Source: Nocardiopsis alba DSM 43377 (GTDB taxonomy: Bacteria; Actinomycetota; Actinomycetes; Streptosporangiales; Streptosporangiaceae). From it: 64,000 bases of DNA. The stretch's first letter is position 1; every line of letters begins with the position of its first letter. The stretch spans positions 124,001 through 188,000 of the forward strand of contig NZ_ANAC01000018.1 in NCBI RefSeq assembly GCF_000341225.1, read 5' to 3'. Below are positions 44,544 through 53,446 of this stretch, one piece after another. Under the pieces are notes generated by a model, which saw only the letters and a program-made list of their open reading frames with translations, was not told where the DNA came from and did no database searches. A program made the position numbers and the translations under genes.

Positions 44544-46576
44544 AACCGGTGGAGACGCCCCCCACGAGGATCATCTCGGGCAACGACGGTGCGGTGAACA
44601 CCGGCGAGGGGTCTCAGTACAACGATGCCTCCGTGCACCACGGCACCGGCGACATCAATCACCACCACTACTTCTCCGGCTCCGCCGAGGCCGCCAGGTT
44701 CGCCATGGACGACCGAGGGCGACTGCGGCGCCCCCGCACCGTGGTCGCCTCGCAACGCCTGGAGGAATTGCGCGCCCACTACGTGGCCCCGCCCGGATAC
44801 GACGAGGAGAAGCGTCGAAGGGAGCTGGAGGAGCACGGGGTCCTGGTCCTGACCGGACCTCCCGGCGTGGGCAAACGGACCTGCGCCCAGTTGACCCTCG
44901 TGCCGAAGGGGAGCGAAGGCCTCGTCGACCTGCGCGAGGTCCAGGTGGAGGTCGATCCGCGTCCCACCCTCGACGCCGGAGAGATCCAAGAAGGCGAACG
45001 GCTCATGGTGGAGCTGACCGGGCTCACCTGCTCGGTCTCCGAACTACGGACGAGCCTGGTCTCCCTCGCCTCCCAGGCGCAGAACGTGAAGGCGCGGCTG
45101 ATCCTCCTCGCGGAGGAGGAGGATGTCCGCGACCTCCCCGACGAGCTGCGGGAACGGTCGGTCACCCTGCGCCGTCCCCACGGCACGAAGGTCCTGTACC
45201 GGCACCTGGTCCGATACGGGTTGTTGCCCGATCACCGGCACGAGAGCACCGTTCTTCCCCTGGAGCTCCCCCTGCTCCCCGGACCGGTGGTGGAGTGGCT
45301 CGGCCGGGCCTCGATGTCGGAGATCGAAGGTCTGGCGCGTCGCGCCGGAGAGGACCACCAGAGCGAGGGCGGGAGAGTCGGCCTCGGGGAGCGGCTCGAA
45401 CGGGCGCTCGGGCAAGGTCATCCGGCCGCGGACAAGGCCGTGGCCGAGGCCGAGGGGCGGGGCCGCGCGATCCTGCTGGCCGCCGCCTTCCTCGAAGGAG
45501 CCGAGCTCGACCGCCACTCCGCCGCCGTCGAACGCCTCCTGCCGATCGTCCGTACCCCCGAGAACGAGACCCCTCCGCTGGAGAGGGCGGGTTTCACCGA
45601 GGAGATCGCCCGTGTGGGGGTCACCCTGGACGAGGAACGCCGGATCGGGTTCTCCTCGCCGGGCTACGGTCGTGCCGTCCGCGAGGCCTTCTGGGACTCC
45701 TATCCGCACCTCCAGGGCGAGTTCGCCGCGTGGATCGACACCTGCCTGGACGACTCGGGGCTGTCCCCGGTCGACCGGGACGCCGTCGCCGAACGCTGGG
45801 CGGGCCAGGCGTTGCGCGCCCAACGGCTGGAGGAGCTCTTCGAACGCGTCTACAAGTGGTCCTTCGAACACGGTCCGCAGGCGGCGCTGTTGCTCTCCTC
45901 GGTCCTGGAGGACACCCGGCACGGAGGGGCCGCGCGGCAGCAGATCTACAGGTGGGCGCGGACCGAGGCCCTTCCGGGCGCCACGGCCTACGTCCTGGTC
46001 GCGGTCTGTTCGGAGGTCCTGGTCACCACCCACCCCGATCAGGCCCTGGTCCGGTTGCACCACCTGGCGGGCAACAAGGACCCCGACGCCGCGGCGGCCG
46101 CCCGTTCGGCGCTGCTCCGGTTGGCCGAGGACCCCTTCCTGTACCGACGGCTGCTGCGCCGGGTGAGCAACAAACTGGCCGGCCCCGACCGGAGGAACAG
46201 GCCGATCGACGGGGACCTGTTCGAGGATCTGACCACACCCGCCAGACTCGTCGACGGTCCTCGACCGCAGGCGAGGAGACCCGACGTCGGAGCGTGGACC
46301 CGCGCGGGGCTTCCCGTCGTGCTCTTCCGTGATGCCGCGGCGGCCTCCCGCTACTGCGAGCGGCTCCTGGAACATCCCGGAGCCCTGGCCGACATCCTCG
46401 CCCGGTGGCTGGTCACGGCGGCGATGGACTCAGGACGGCTCTCCTCCCTCTACGCGGCGGCCCTGCGCTGGGCCTCCGGCGGCGAGTCCGGTTCCCGCCG
46501 TTCCCGGGCCGACGCGCTCCTGCGACACATCGACGCGGCACAAGGGCTCGATCTGTCCCCCCGACCCCTCGCATGA
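44540..46576 (+). CDS. NLR-like NTPase partner of the TIR effector
   Basis: 678 residues from GTG 44540, overlapping the TIR stop as GTGA. Residues 14-38 (GNDGAVNTGEGS then QYNDASVHHGTGD) repeat the C-terminal block of the TIR protein, 18 of 25 residues identical; HHHYFSG follows. The NTPase core starts with VLVLTGPPGVGKRTCAQL, Walker A at 106-113, with Arg where Ser/Thr normally follows the Lys (Thr is next). RLILLAEEED (about 194-203) may be the Walker B strand. The C-terminal 400 residues are helical and could be the sensor; no known repeat class was recognised. A STAND/NLR-type switch that templates assembly of the TIR partner is the likely role, by analogy with amyloid-signalling NLRs. 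Confidence 0.7.
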   Translation: MKPVETPPTRIISGNDGAVNTGEGSQYNDASVHHGTGDINHHHYFSGSAEAARFAMDDRGRLRRPRTVVASQRLEELRAHYVAPPGYDEEKRRRELEEHGVLVLTGPPGVGKRTCAQLTLVPKGSEGLVDLREVQVEVDPRPTLDAGEIQEGERLMVELTGLTCSVSELRTSLVSLASQAQNVKARLILLAEEEDVRDLPDELRERSVTLRRPHGTKVLYRHLVRYGLLPDHRHESTVLPLELPLLPGPVVEWLGRASMSEIEGLARRAGEDHQSEGGRVGLGERLERALGQGHPAADKAVAEAEGRGRAILLAAAFLEGAELDRHSAAVERLLPIVRTPENETPPLERAGFTEEIARVGVTLDEERRIGFSSPGYGRAVREAFWDSYPHLQGEFAAWIDTCLDDSGLSPVDRDAVAERWAGQALRAQRLEELFERVYKWSFEHGPQAALLLSSVLEDTRHGGAARQQIYRWARTEALPGATAYVLVAVCSEVLVTTHPDQALVRLHHLAGNKDPDAAAAARSALLRLAEDPFLYRRLLRRVSNKLAGPDRRNRPIDGDLFEDLTTPARLVDGPRPQARRPDVGAWTRAGLPVVLFRDAAAASRYCERLLEHPGALADILARWLVTAAMDSGRLSSLYAAALRWASGGESGSRRSRADALLRHIDAAQGLDLSPRPLA

Positions 46577-46590
46577 AAGGAACCCCCCTC

Positions 46591-47753
46591 GTGAGCCCCA
46601 AAGCGCGCAACCGCCTCCTGATCATGGTGGTGGCGGCCGTGGTCGTCCCCCTCGCCGTCCACCCGCTGGCCGGGCCATGGACGTGGGTGTGGGCGCCGCT
46701 GCTGCTCATGCTCCTCGCCCTGGTGCTGCTGATGACCGCCATCGGCGGAGAGGACCCCCGCCTGACCTCGACGGCCATGACGATGGGACCCCCGCCCGTA
46801 CCCGACCGCCCGGACGAACGGCGGGAGACCCGGTCGATCCGGGTACGCGATACACGAATGGCGAGCCTGACCGAGGACTACGAGTTCGTGTTCTCCGCCG
46901 ACGTGCGATGGCGATGGGTCGGTGAGCCCGACGAGAGGCTGCGCAACCCGGAACGGGCCGCGGCGAACGTGATCGTGACGAAGGCCCAGGCCGAGGTGGG
47001 ACGCTACCGGGCCGACGAGGTGGACATGGCCCTGCACTCCCTGGCCGCGAGGTTGGGCGAGGCGGCGTCGGTCTACAACGGCCTCTTGGAGGTGTGGGCG
47101 GACGACGTGACGCTCGGCCTCATGGAGGAGGACGCCGAACGGCTCAGGCGGATCGCCGACATGCGCAAGGAGAACAACCGGTGGGAGATGGAGCGTTTCG
47201 TCGAACGGACCAAACGCACCTACTTCGCCGAGGACGTCTTCTCCACGCCGGGCAACGCGGTCATCTGGGACCTGGTGCGCAACGACGCCGACGTCGAGAC
47301 CACGATGAGGAGGGTGGGTTCGCTCGCCCACCTGTCCGAGGCGGGCAAGGGCAAGGACCTGGACGACCTGCGTGAACGGCTGCGCGGATGGGACCCCGAT
47401 CTGGCCTCGGCCCTGGAGGGGATCGGAGCGGAGGAGGGCTCGGGCCTCAGGACGGAGGGGGACAGGGGCCCCGGAGGTTGGTACGTCGAGGAGGAGATCC
47501 CGGGGACCACCGTCGTCCGTGAGGACCCGGAAGAGACCCTCGTCGATCTGATCTCCTCCATCGAGGACGATGACAAGCGCACCATGACCGCCGACCGGAT
47601 CACCCGTGTCCTGGAACAGAGCCCCCTGGCCCCATGGCGCCTCGGCTGCGCGAGAGGTTCGGTCTGCCCGGCGCCGCCGGGAACGAAGAGCGGTCCGAAC
47701 CTCGCGAGGACGACGACCCTCCGGAGGAGGCGGGGTCCGTTCCTCCGTTCTAG
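46591..47753 (+). CDS. Membrane protein, third gene of the TIR operon; apparent frameshift near the 3' end
   Basis: Starts at GTG 46591 behind GAAAGGA, 14 bp after the NTPase stop (ATG 46573, inside an ATGA overlap, is the alternative). Two N-terminal membrane segments (RLLIMVVAAVVVPLAVHPLAG, WTWVWAPLLLMLLALVLLM), then a cytoplasmic domain with DYEFVFSADVRWRWV, LLEVWADDVTL and ERLRRIADMRKENNRWE. It is a paralogue of the gene at 21504-22574. After RVLEQSPLAP (about 47635) this frame continues as Arg/Pro-rich nonsense to 47904. The +1 frame reads APRLRERFGLPG and a normal acidic end, stopping at TAG 47751-47753, which fits the paralogue's LEQSGFPNVAERIL. One base seems missing from the C-run around 47629-47633. 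Confidence 0.68.
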
Positions 47754-47763
47754 ACGAGGACCG

Positions 47764-47790
47764 CGCCCGCCCATCGACGATGGGCGGGCG
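47764..47790. terminator. Hairpin terminator between the TIR operon and the XRE gene
   Basis: CGCCCGCCCATCG and CGATGGGCGGGCG pair over 13 bp around a single A, followed by TCCCCTTTC. It lies just past TAG 47753, which supports that stop as the real end of the third operon gene. Confidence 0.8.
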
Positions 47791-47797
47791 TCCCCTT

Positions 47798-49063
47798 TCA
47801 GGGGCGGTGCAGGGCGGCCACGAGCCGAGGGCCCAGGTCGCGCACCGCCCCGTGCCCGTGATAGCGGGTCAACGCCTGGGACAGCCGGCGGAGATCGGCC
47901 GTGACCGTGGCCGAACCGGAGGCCGCCACACCGTCCAGCAGCTCTCCGGTCAGGGCGCACGCGTGGTCGACCTCCCCGGCCAGGGCGTGGGCCAGGGCCC
48001 GACGTACCCCGAACCTGGTCCGTGCCCGCACCGCCGACCCCGGCAGCCGGGCCACCTCCTCGTCCAGGACCCGCGCGCCCTCCTCGAAACGGCCCAGGTC
48101 CACCAGGCACCACCCCCGGGCCACCCCCACGGGGTCGGCCACGTGGGAGGAGCCGAGGACATGGGGAGAGGGCGTTCCCTTCGGTACCGGCAACAGTTCG
48201 CGGGCGCGTTCGAGGGCACGTTCGGACGACACGAGGTCGCCCACGAGAGCGTGCCCTTGGGCCTCACGTTTGGCGGCCAACCCCAGGACCCTCGCCGAGG
48301 CCCCCGGTTCGGAGCGCACCCGCTCGGCGAGTCCGATCGTCCGGGCCCCGTCGTGGGCGTACATCGCGACCAGAGCCCGGCGCACGTGCACATACGCGCA
48401 CATCTCACGATCGCCGGCGGTCGCCGCCATCGTCGCCGCGGTGTCGGTCCACCACAACGCCGCCGAGTCGTCGCCCGCCTCCTGCGCCATCCAACCCGCG
48501 TACTCGGCGAACCGGGCGGCCAGGCCCAGGGCCTCCTCCGCCGAACGTCCGTTCGTCCCGGCCGCCAGTTGGCGCAACGCGTTGGCCTGAGCCACCGCCA
48601 AAGGAAGGACGACCCGGGGCGCGGCCCGCTGCCCGAGGGCGCGAAGCGCCGCGAACTGCTCGCGGAACCAGACCAGGGTCTCGGGGGAGGCGGGAGAGAC
48701 GGGGGAGGGCCCGGCCGCCGCCGTCACCAACGACGCGGCCCCCGCGGACAACACGGTACGACGGTCCATCCCACTGAATTCGGTACTGCCATCGGCTTCC
48801 ATGCGAAGGATCCACACCTCCTGGCTGTGGGAGGGCACCTTCGGCTCGGGGTCGCCGGACGGGGTCCGGGAAGGGGCCAGCGCGCGTAGCGCTCCGCCCG
48901 CGTCGAGCGCGTTGTCACAGATGACGGCGGTCTCGGAGGTCGGTGGTTTGGCCCCTGTCTCCAGTTTGCTCAGGTACCCCTTGCTGTAGTGGGTGACCCC
49001 GGACAGATCGGCCAGGGACATCCGGGCCTCCTGCCGTCGTCGGCGGAGCTCGGCACCGAACAT
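47798..49063 (-). CDS. XRE-family regulator with TPR-like domain
   Basis: 421-residue regulator of the type common in streptomycetes and relatives. Helix-turn-helix at 1-60 (FGAELRRRRQEARMSLADLSGVTHYSKGYLSKLETGAKPPT), a linker with MDRRTVLSAGAASLV (hydrophobic stretch, often seen in this group) and a C-terminal array of helical hairpins of the TPR kind from about 140 (ALGLAARFAEYAGWMAQEAGDDSAALWWTDTAATMAATAGD). ATG 49063 has AGGAAGG upstream. It converges on the TIR operon with a terminator between them; whether it controls that operon is unknown. Confidence 0.85.
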   Translation of the reverse strand: MFGAELRRRRQEARMSLADLSGVTHYSKGYLSKLETGAKPPTSETAVICDNALDAGGALRALAPSRTPSGDPEPKVPSHSQEVWILRMEADGSTEFSGMDRRTVLSAGAASLVTAAAGPSPVSPASPETLVWFREQFAALRALGQRAAPRVVLPLAVAQANALRQLAAGTNGRSAEEALGLAARFAEYAGWMAQEAGDDSAALWWTDTAATMAATAGDREMCAYVHVRRALVAMYAHDGARTIGLAERVRSEPGASARVLGLAAKREAQGHALVGDLVSSERALERARELLPVPKGTPSPHVLGSSHVADPVGVARGWCLVDLGRFEEGARVLDEEVARLPGSAVRARTRFGVRRALAHALAGEVDHACALTGELLDGVAASGSATVTADLRRLSQALTRYHGHGAVRDLGPRLVAALHRP

Positions 49064-49209
49064 TCTCGTCGCCTTCCTAGGGGAGGGGGAGTGGTTGTCC
49101 GGTGCCCGCGCGGGGGGAAACGGACGACGCTGGGGGTGCCCGAGAGGCGGAGCGGGGAAACGGGCCGATGGTCCCTCGAACGGCGAACGTCCCCGCCCCG
49201 CCGAAGCGA

Positions 49210-50451
49210 TCAACGGCCGACGAGTTCGCCTTCGACCGGAGCGCTCTCGGTCTCCTCACGCCGGGTTCCGTTGCGCAGGTAGGGGTCGGCGAGCGCCGGG
49301 AGGATGGCCAGGACGGCCAGTAGCGCCAGCCCGATACCGAGGACGATGGGCGCGCGAAGGCCGTAGTGCGGGATCAGCGCCGATCCGAAGGCCGAACCGA
49401 CGATGACACCGAGCGTGATGAACGAGCTGTGGACCGTGTTGACCAGCGGTGTGGTGCTTCCCGCCCGCTGGACACGGACCGCCATCGCCGGGTTCATGGT
49501 CACTCCGACCAGGCCGATACCGAGCATGAAGGCCAGGGCCAGCGGAGGAAGGTCGGTGAAGAGGGCGAACCCGGTGAGGAAGAGGACGTTGAGTCCGGTG
49601 CCGATCACCAGGGTGGAGATGGTGTGCCGGTCGGCCAGCCGGCCCACGACCGTGTTGCCGATGAGGGTGGCGGCGCCGTAGGCCAGCAACAGGAGCGGCA
49701 CCGTGCCCTCGGAGAAACCGGTGACCCGGGTGAGGATCGGCGTGAAGAAGCTGAAGACCGAGAAGGTCGCGCCGATGATCAGGGTGCTGGAGACGATCGC
49801 GAGCAGGAAACGCGGTCGGCGCAGTACGGCGAGTTCCTCGGCGACCGAGGCGGTGGGCCGGGCGGCGGTGCCGTCGGGGGCGGGGGTCTTGACGAAGGCG
49901 AGGGTCAGGATCGCCGCCACCACCGTGAGCAGGGAGATCGTCCAGAAGGCGGACTGCCAGCCGAAGCGGCCGCCGATGAACGTCGCGAAGGGTAGACCGA
50001 GCAGGGTGCCGAGCATCAGGCCGTTCATGGCGACCCCCACCGCGCGGCCGCGCATGCGCTCGTCCACGAGTCGGGCGCACAGGGACAGGGAGAGACCGAA
50101 GAAGGCCTGGGAGGCCATGCCCCCGATGACGCGGGCGATGACCATGACGGGGTAGGTGGTGGCGAGCGCGGCGAGGACGTTGCCGGCGAGGAAGACGCCG
50201 AAGATCACCATGAGGGCGCTCTTCGGTGGAAGCCGGAGGAGGACGAGGGTCATGATCGGGCCGCCGACGGACATCGCCACGGCGAAGACGGTGACGAGGT
50301 AACCGATCTGTTCGATGCCGGTGCCCAGGGTCTCGGCGAGTTGGGGCATGAGTCCGGCGACGGCGAACTCGCTGGTCACCATGGCGAAGATGCCGGCGGC
50401 GAGGACGTAGACCGCGGTGGGCACGCGCCCTGTGGTCGGTGTGGTGGTCAC
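49210..50451 (-). CDS. MFS transporter (DHA1-type) under TetR control
   Basis: 413-residue twelve-segment facilitator. It begins [57 protein letters not shown], the DHA1 opening, with [24 protein letters not shown] in loop 2-3 and [28 protein letters not shown] in helix 5. GTG 50451 lies 14 bp past one of two 24-bp palindromes that also occur in front of the TetR gene, so it is probably derepressed by a compound it exports. Confidence 0.88.
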   Translation of the reverse strand: MTTTPTTGRVPTAVYVLAAGIFAMVTSEFAVAGLMPQLAETLGTGIEQIGYLVTVFAVAMSVGGPIMTLVLLRLPPKSALMVIFGVFLAGNVLAALATTYPVMVIARVIGGMASQAFFGLSLSLCARLVDERMRGRAVGVAMNGLMLGTLLGLPFATFIGGRFGWQSAFWTISLLTVVAAILTLAFVKTPAPDGTAARPTASVAEELAVLRRPRFLLAIVSSTLIIGATFSVFSFFTPILTRVTGFSEGTVPLLLLAYGAATLIGNTVVGRLADRHTISTLVIGTGLNVLFLTGFALFTDLPPLALAFMLGIGLVGVTMNPAMAVRVQRAGSTTPLVNTVHSSFITLGVIVGSAFGSALIPHYGLRAPIVLGIGLALLAVLAILPALADPYLRNGTRREETESAPVEGELVGR

Positions 50452-50464
50452 TTGGGGTTCCCCA

Positions 50465-50488
50465 GTTCTGGAATGATCGGTTCAAAAT
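50465..50488. promoter_or_regulatory. TetR operator copy, promoter-proximal to the MFS gene
   Basis: 24-bp site starting GTTCTGGAAT and ending GTTCAAAAT. The left half equals the left halves at 50522 and 51205; the right half is the most diverged of the three. Confidence 0.5.
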
Positions 50489-50521
50489 CGAGCGACGGAG
50501 GCGCGCGAAGTGGGCACCCTG

Positions 50522-50545
50522 GTTCTGGAATGGAATGGCCAGAAC
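50522..50545. promoter_or_regulatory. TetR operator copy with perfect 7-bp arms
   Basis: GTTCTGG-N10-CCAGAAC, exact inverted arms, spacer AATGGAATGG. It lies between the TetR stop and the MFS start, upstream of the MFS gene. Confidence 0.65.
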
Positions 50546-50581
50546 GAGGGTGAGATGTGGGACGAGTGGTCGAAGTGGAGG

Positions 50582-51187
50582 TCAGGCGGGGCGCAGGCCG
50601 CGGATCGTGGTGTGGACGATCTCCCGCAGGGCTTCGGGAGAGGCCCCGCCCTGGGAGGAGATCCGGAGTCCGGCGATCGCCGCGTTGAGGTAGGCCGCCA
50701 GTCCCTCGGGGGAGGAGGCGGTGGTGACCTCTCCGGTGGCCTGCCCCGTGCGCAGGACGTCGGCGAACAGGCTCAGGCGCGTCTCGGTGTCCTGGCGAAC
50801 GCTCCGCACACTGGCCGCGCGGTCCGGATCGTCGGCCAGTTCCGCGACGGTGTTGACCGCCAGGCAGCCTTTCGGGTCACCGTTCTCGGCGCGGTCGGCC
50901 TCCTCCTCGGCCATCATCGTGAGCAGGGACTCGATCCGTTCGAGCGGGCCCCGTGAGGGGTCGCCCAACATCTCGGCGGTGCGTGCGCCGGTGGTGGAGA
51001 GGTAGCCCTCCAGGCACGCGGCGAACAGTCCGTCCTTACTGCCGAAGGTGTTGTAGAGGCTGCTGCGTCCGAGGCCGGTGGCTCGACAGAGGTCCTCGGC
51101 GCTCGTGGAGTGGAAGCCGTGCCGCCAGAACTGTCGCGTCGCGGAGCGTACGACTTCCGCCTGGTCGAAGGCTCGTGGTCTCGCCAT
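50582..51187 (-). CDS. TetR-family repressor
   Basis: 201 residues from ATG 51187 (ARPRAFDQAEVVRSATRQFWRHGFHSTSAEDLCRATGLGRSSLYNTFGSKDGLF, the TetR helix-turn-helix). The ligand domain has EADRAENGDPKGCLAVNTVAELADDP with one Cys, typical of the AcrR/YdeS-like group with a TetR_C C-terminus. AGGGTGA lies upstream of the ATG; GTG 51196 is an alternative. It probably represses itself and the adjacent MFS gene through the three GTTCTGGAA palindromes. Confidence 0.9.
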   Translation of the reverse strand: MARPRAFDQAEVVRSATRQFWRHGFHSTSAEDLCRATGLGRSSLYNTFGSKDGLFAACLEGYLSTTGARTAEMLGDPSRGPLERIESLLTMMAEEEADRAENGDPKGCLAVNTVAELADDPDRAASVRSVRQDTETRLSLFADVLRTGQATGEVTTASSPEGLAAYLNAAIAGLRISSQGGASPEALREIVHTTIRGLRPA

Positions 51188-51204
51188 GGGCGTCACCCTA
51201 CACG

Positions 51205-51228
51205 GTTCTGGAACGAATCGTCCATAAC
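51205..51228. promoter_or_regulatory. TetR operator copy upstream of the tetR-type gene
   Basis: 24-bp site starting GTTCTGGAAC and ending TCCATAAC; arms GTTCTGGA and TCCATAAC pair at 7 of 8. It lies 18 bp upstream of the TetR start, consistent with autoregulation. Confidence 0.6.
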
Positions 51229-51873
51229 CGGGTCGGGGTGGTGTCCTTCGAGGGCGCTCCTCGTGTCGGCCTGTCGGGGCTCGTCCGGGTCATGGTCGAA
51301 ACGGGCGCGTGTGTCCACCGGCGGATCCCGTCTCGTTCTTCGATTCCCCTTCGGTGCCTATCACGGGTGGGGGTCGCGTGCTCGACCCCCTTCTCGCGGG
51401 GATGGGGTTTCCTTCTTCTCGGAATGGGGGGTCGGTGGGGAATAGGGGTGTGTCATTCGATGGCTTTTGTCGGTTATGGGGAGATTTCCCTTGCTTCATG
51501 GTCGGGGTGGGGGTGAGGTGGGTCGGCGTTCGAGTGGGAGGGGAGCTCGCGTGTCGGATCGACTCGAGAGTCGCCGCTGTGCGGGCGGTTCGGTCAGGGA
51601 TCGAGGGAGAGGGTTTTCGGCCGGATGGGAATCCTGATTTGGCGATCGCCGAATGAAATTCGCTCATGTGTTCGATTTTTCACGGCGTCTCCGAGGCCTT
51701 GATGGGTCCGGGTTTCTGTTGATGCTCATCGTGTTTTTTGGTCGGTGTTTATGTCGCCATCGTTTGTCGTCCGCTGGGGGAATTTGATAACTTCTTTGCA
51801 GTTGGAAGGGGGCGGAAGAGCCCCACCCGAATTCTTTTTCGGTCATAGCTTGAATGTGTAGGCACCATCCGTA
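51229..51873. other. A/T-richer intergenic region before the DNRLRE gene
   Basis: About 645 bp with no credible gene. The part from about 51640 to 51870 is clearly less G+C-rich than the genome (e.g. GTGTTTTTTGGTCGGTGTTTATG). A small GGGGC/GCCCC hairpin lies near 51807-51823. It probably holds a strong or regulated promoter and a 5' leader for the secreted protein gene downstream; no riboswitch class was recognised. Confidence 0.45.
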
Positions 51874-53019
51874 ATGCGTCGTTCCCTGACCCGCGCGACG
51901 GCGGTTCTGTCGGCCTGCTCCCTGCTTCTCTCGCTGGGGGCGACCGCCCCCGCCACGGCGACCGAACAGCCATCCACCCTCGATGACGTCACGGCGGCCT
52001 CGAAGAACCGGGCCGTCGACACGACGAAGACCTCCCTCCACCACGGAGAGGGTCAACGACCCGATGACCTCGACGTCGCCCACGCGGCCGACACGTCGGT
52101 CTCGGAGGGCACCGGGACCGGCCGGACCGAGGTCGAGAGTTCCTCCTGGACCTACGTGGACCGCGCCTTTCCCGACCGCTCCTACGAGGACGCCGAGATC
52201 TCCAGTGTGGGTGTGGGGCACCTCGAATGGGACCGCTCCTACACACGCAGGGTCCTCTTCCGCTTCCCGGTCGACCCCGACCTCGGAGCGGTGGCGGACT
52301 CGGTCGTGCTCCGCGCCGAGGTGGTGTGGTCCTACGACTGCGCGGGCTCCTCTTCCATGGAGCTGTACCGGGTCGACCCCTTCGACACCGGGGTCACCTG
52401 GAACGACCAGCCCGAGGCCCGCACCCTGCTCGACACCCGGACTCTCCAGGGCGGGCGGAAGGCCTGTTCCGTGGACGGCGGCGTCGAGTTCGACGTGACC
52501 GAGGCCTATCGCCGGGCGGCGGAGGCGGGGGAGGACCACCTCCATCTTCGACTCGGCGAACGCGACGAGGAACGGAGCGAGGCATGGCGCCGCTTCGACG
52601 TCGCGGAGGCCGCGCCGACACTCTTGGTCGACCATGACGTGCCTCGAGGCCCTGCCACTGACAGGACGCGAGACGAGGCGGTGGACACCGCACCGGTCGT
52701 CCACCAGGCCGCGGCCTCGCACGAGAGCCACTCCACCCCTTCATCCCCCTCGACCGTGCGGTCCCCGGCCCTCTCGGACGTCGTCGTCCTCAGAGGTGGG
52801 GGAGTCGACGGCGTTCGTGTCGTGGACGTCGCCGACGAGGGCCGGTCGCACGGTGGGTCCGCTCTCCGGCGGTACGAACGGGTCGGCGGCCCGATCGTTC
52901 CGACGGCGGAGCGGGTCCAGGACGAGCCGTCCTCCCCTTGTGCACGAGGCCCCCCGAGACCCGGGCCTCACACAGACCTCTCCCGATCCACGGATCGAGG
53001 GAGAACGGTCGACGGATGA
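51874..53019 (+). CDS. Secreted DNRLRE-domain protein, possibly truncated
   Basis: 381 residues with a signal peptide (MRRSLTRATAVLSACSLLLSLGATAPATA, cleavage near 29-31). A DNRLRE-type beta domain spans about 85-250: SSWTYVDRAFPDRSY, RRVLFRFPVDPDLGAVADSVVLRAEVVWSYDCAGSSSMELYRVDPFDTGVTWNDQPEARTLL, VEFDVTEAYRRA, HLHLRLGERDE. In actinomycetes such domains head large secreted proteins (with LamG or Rhs parts). Here the domain is followed by about 130 low-complexity Ser/Arg/Val-rich residues with no fold I recognise and then a stop, so this may be the stump of a longer gene. ATG 51874 has no good ribosome site. Confidence 0.6.
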   Translation: MRRSLTRATAVLSACSLLLSLGATAPATATEQPSTLDDVTAASKNRAVDTTKTSLHHGEGQRPDDLDVAHAADTSVSEGTGTGRTEVESSSWTYVDRAFPDRSYEDAEISSVGVGHLEWDRSYTRRVLFRFPVDPDLGAVADSVVLRAEVVWSYDCAGSSSMELYRVDPFDTGVTWNDQPEARTLLDTRTLQGGRKACSVDGGVEFDVTEAYRRAAEAGEDHLHLRLGERDEERSEAWRRFDVAEAAPTLLVDHDVPRGPATDRTRDEAVDTAPVVHQAAASHESHSTPSSPSTVRSPALSDVVVLRGGGVDGVRVVDVADEGRSHGGSALRRYERVGGPIVPTAERVQDEPSSPCARGPPRPGPHTDLSRSTDRGRTVDG

Positions 53020-53446
53020 CGGCATCCCCCCTCTACGACGCGCCCTCCGGTCGGGCGGAGCGACGTGTCGATGGCGGCCCGAGGCGAGAACGGGCCGACC
53101 GACCCCGAGCCCCCAGGGTGGGAAGGGCTCGGAGGCGGTCGAGGAGGCCGTACCGTCACCGCGCGCCGGTCGCAGGGCGCAGTGACCGCACGCGGAGACG
53201 GCACGTTTCCACGCCGGTACGAGGGACGCGCGTCCCGAAGCCGGACACACCCGTGACGGAGCCCGGTGGGGGCTCCACCGCGGGAGGCCGTAGCGGTTCG
53301 GAACCACCTGTGCGCACGGGCACCGCACAGGAGGGTTCCGGACCGCCGTCGGCGCGTCCGCGCGAAGGGCCGCCGGTCCTCGGTCCGGTGTCCCCTCGTC
53401 GAGCGTGCGCGCTCTTCGTCCGACCGGGAGCGCGGCGTGGTGAGGG
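53020..53446. other. Intergenic region, possibly decayed 3' part of the secreted protein gene
   Basis: About 425 bp between the DNRLRE gene and the end of the GH1 gene. Several frames are open because of base composition, but all read as Arg/Pro/Gly filler. No feature recognised. Confidence 0.35.

Noticed and set aside
47754-47904. Extension of the third TIR-operon gene to 47904
   Set aside because: The residues after about 47635 in that frame are Arg/Pro filler and it would run through the terminator; the +1 frame with stop at 47753 fits the paralogue.
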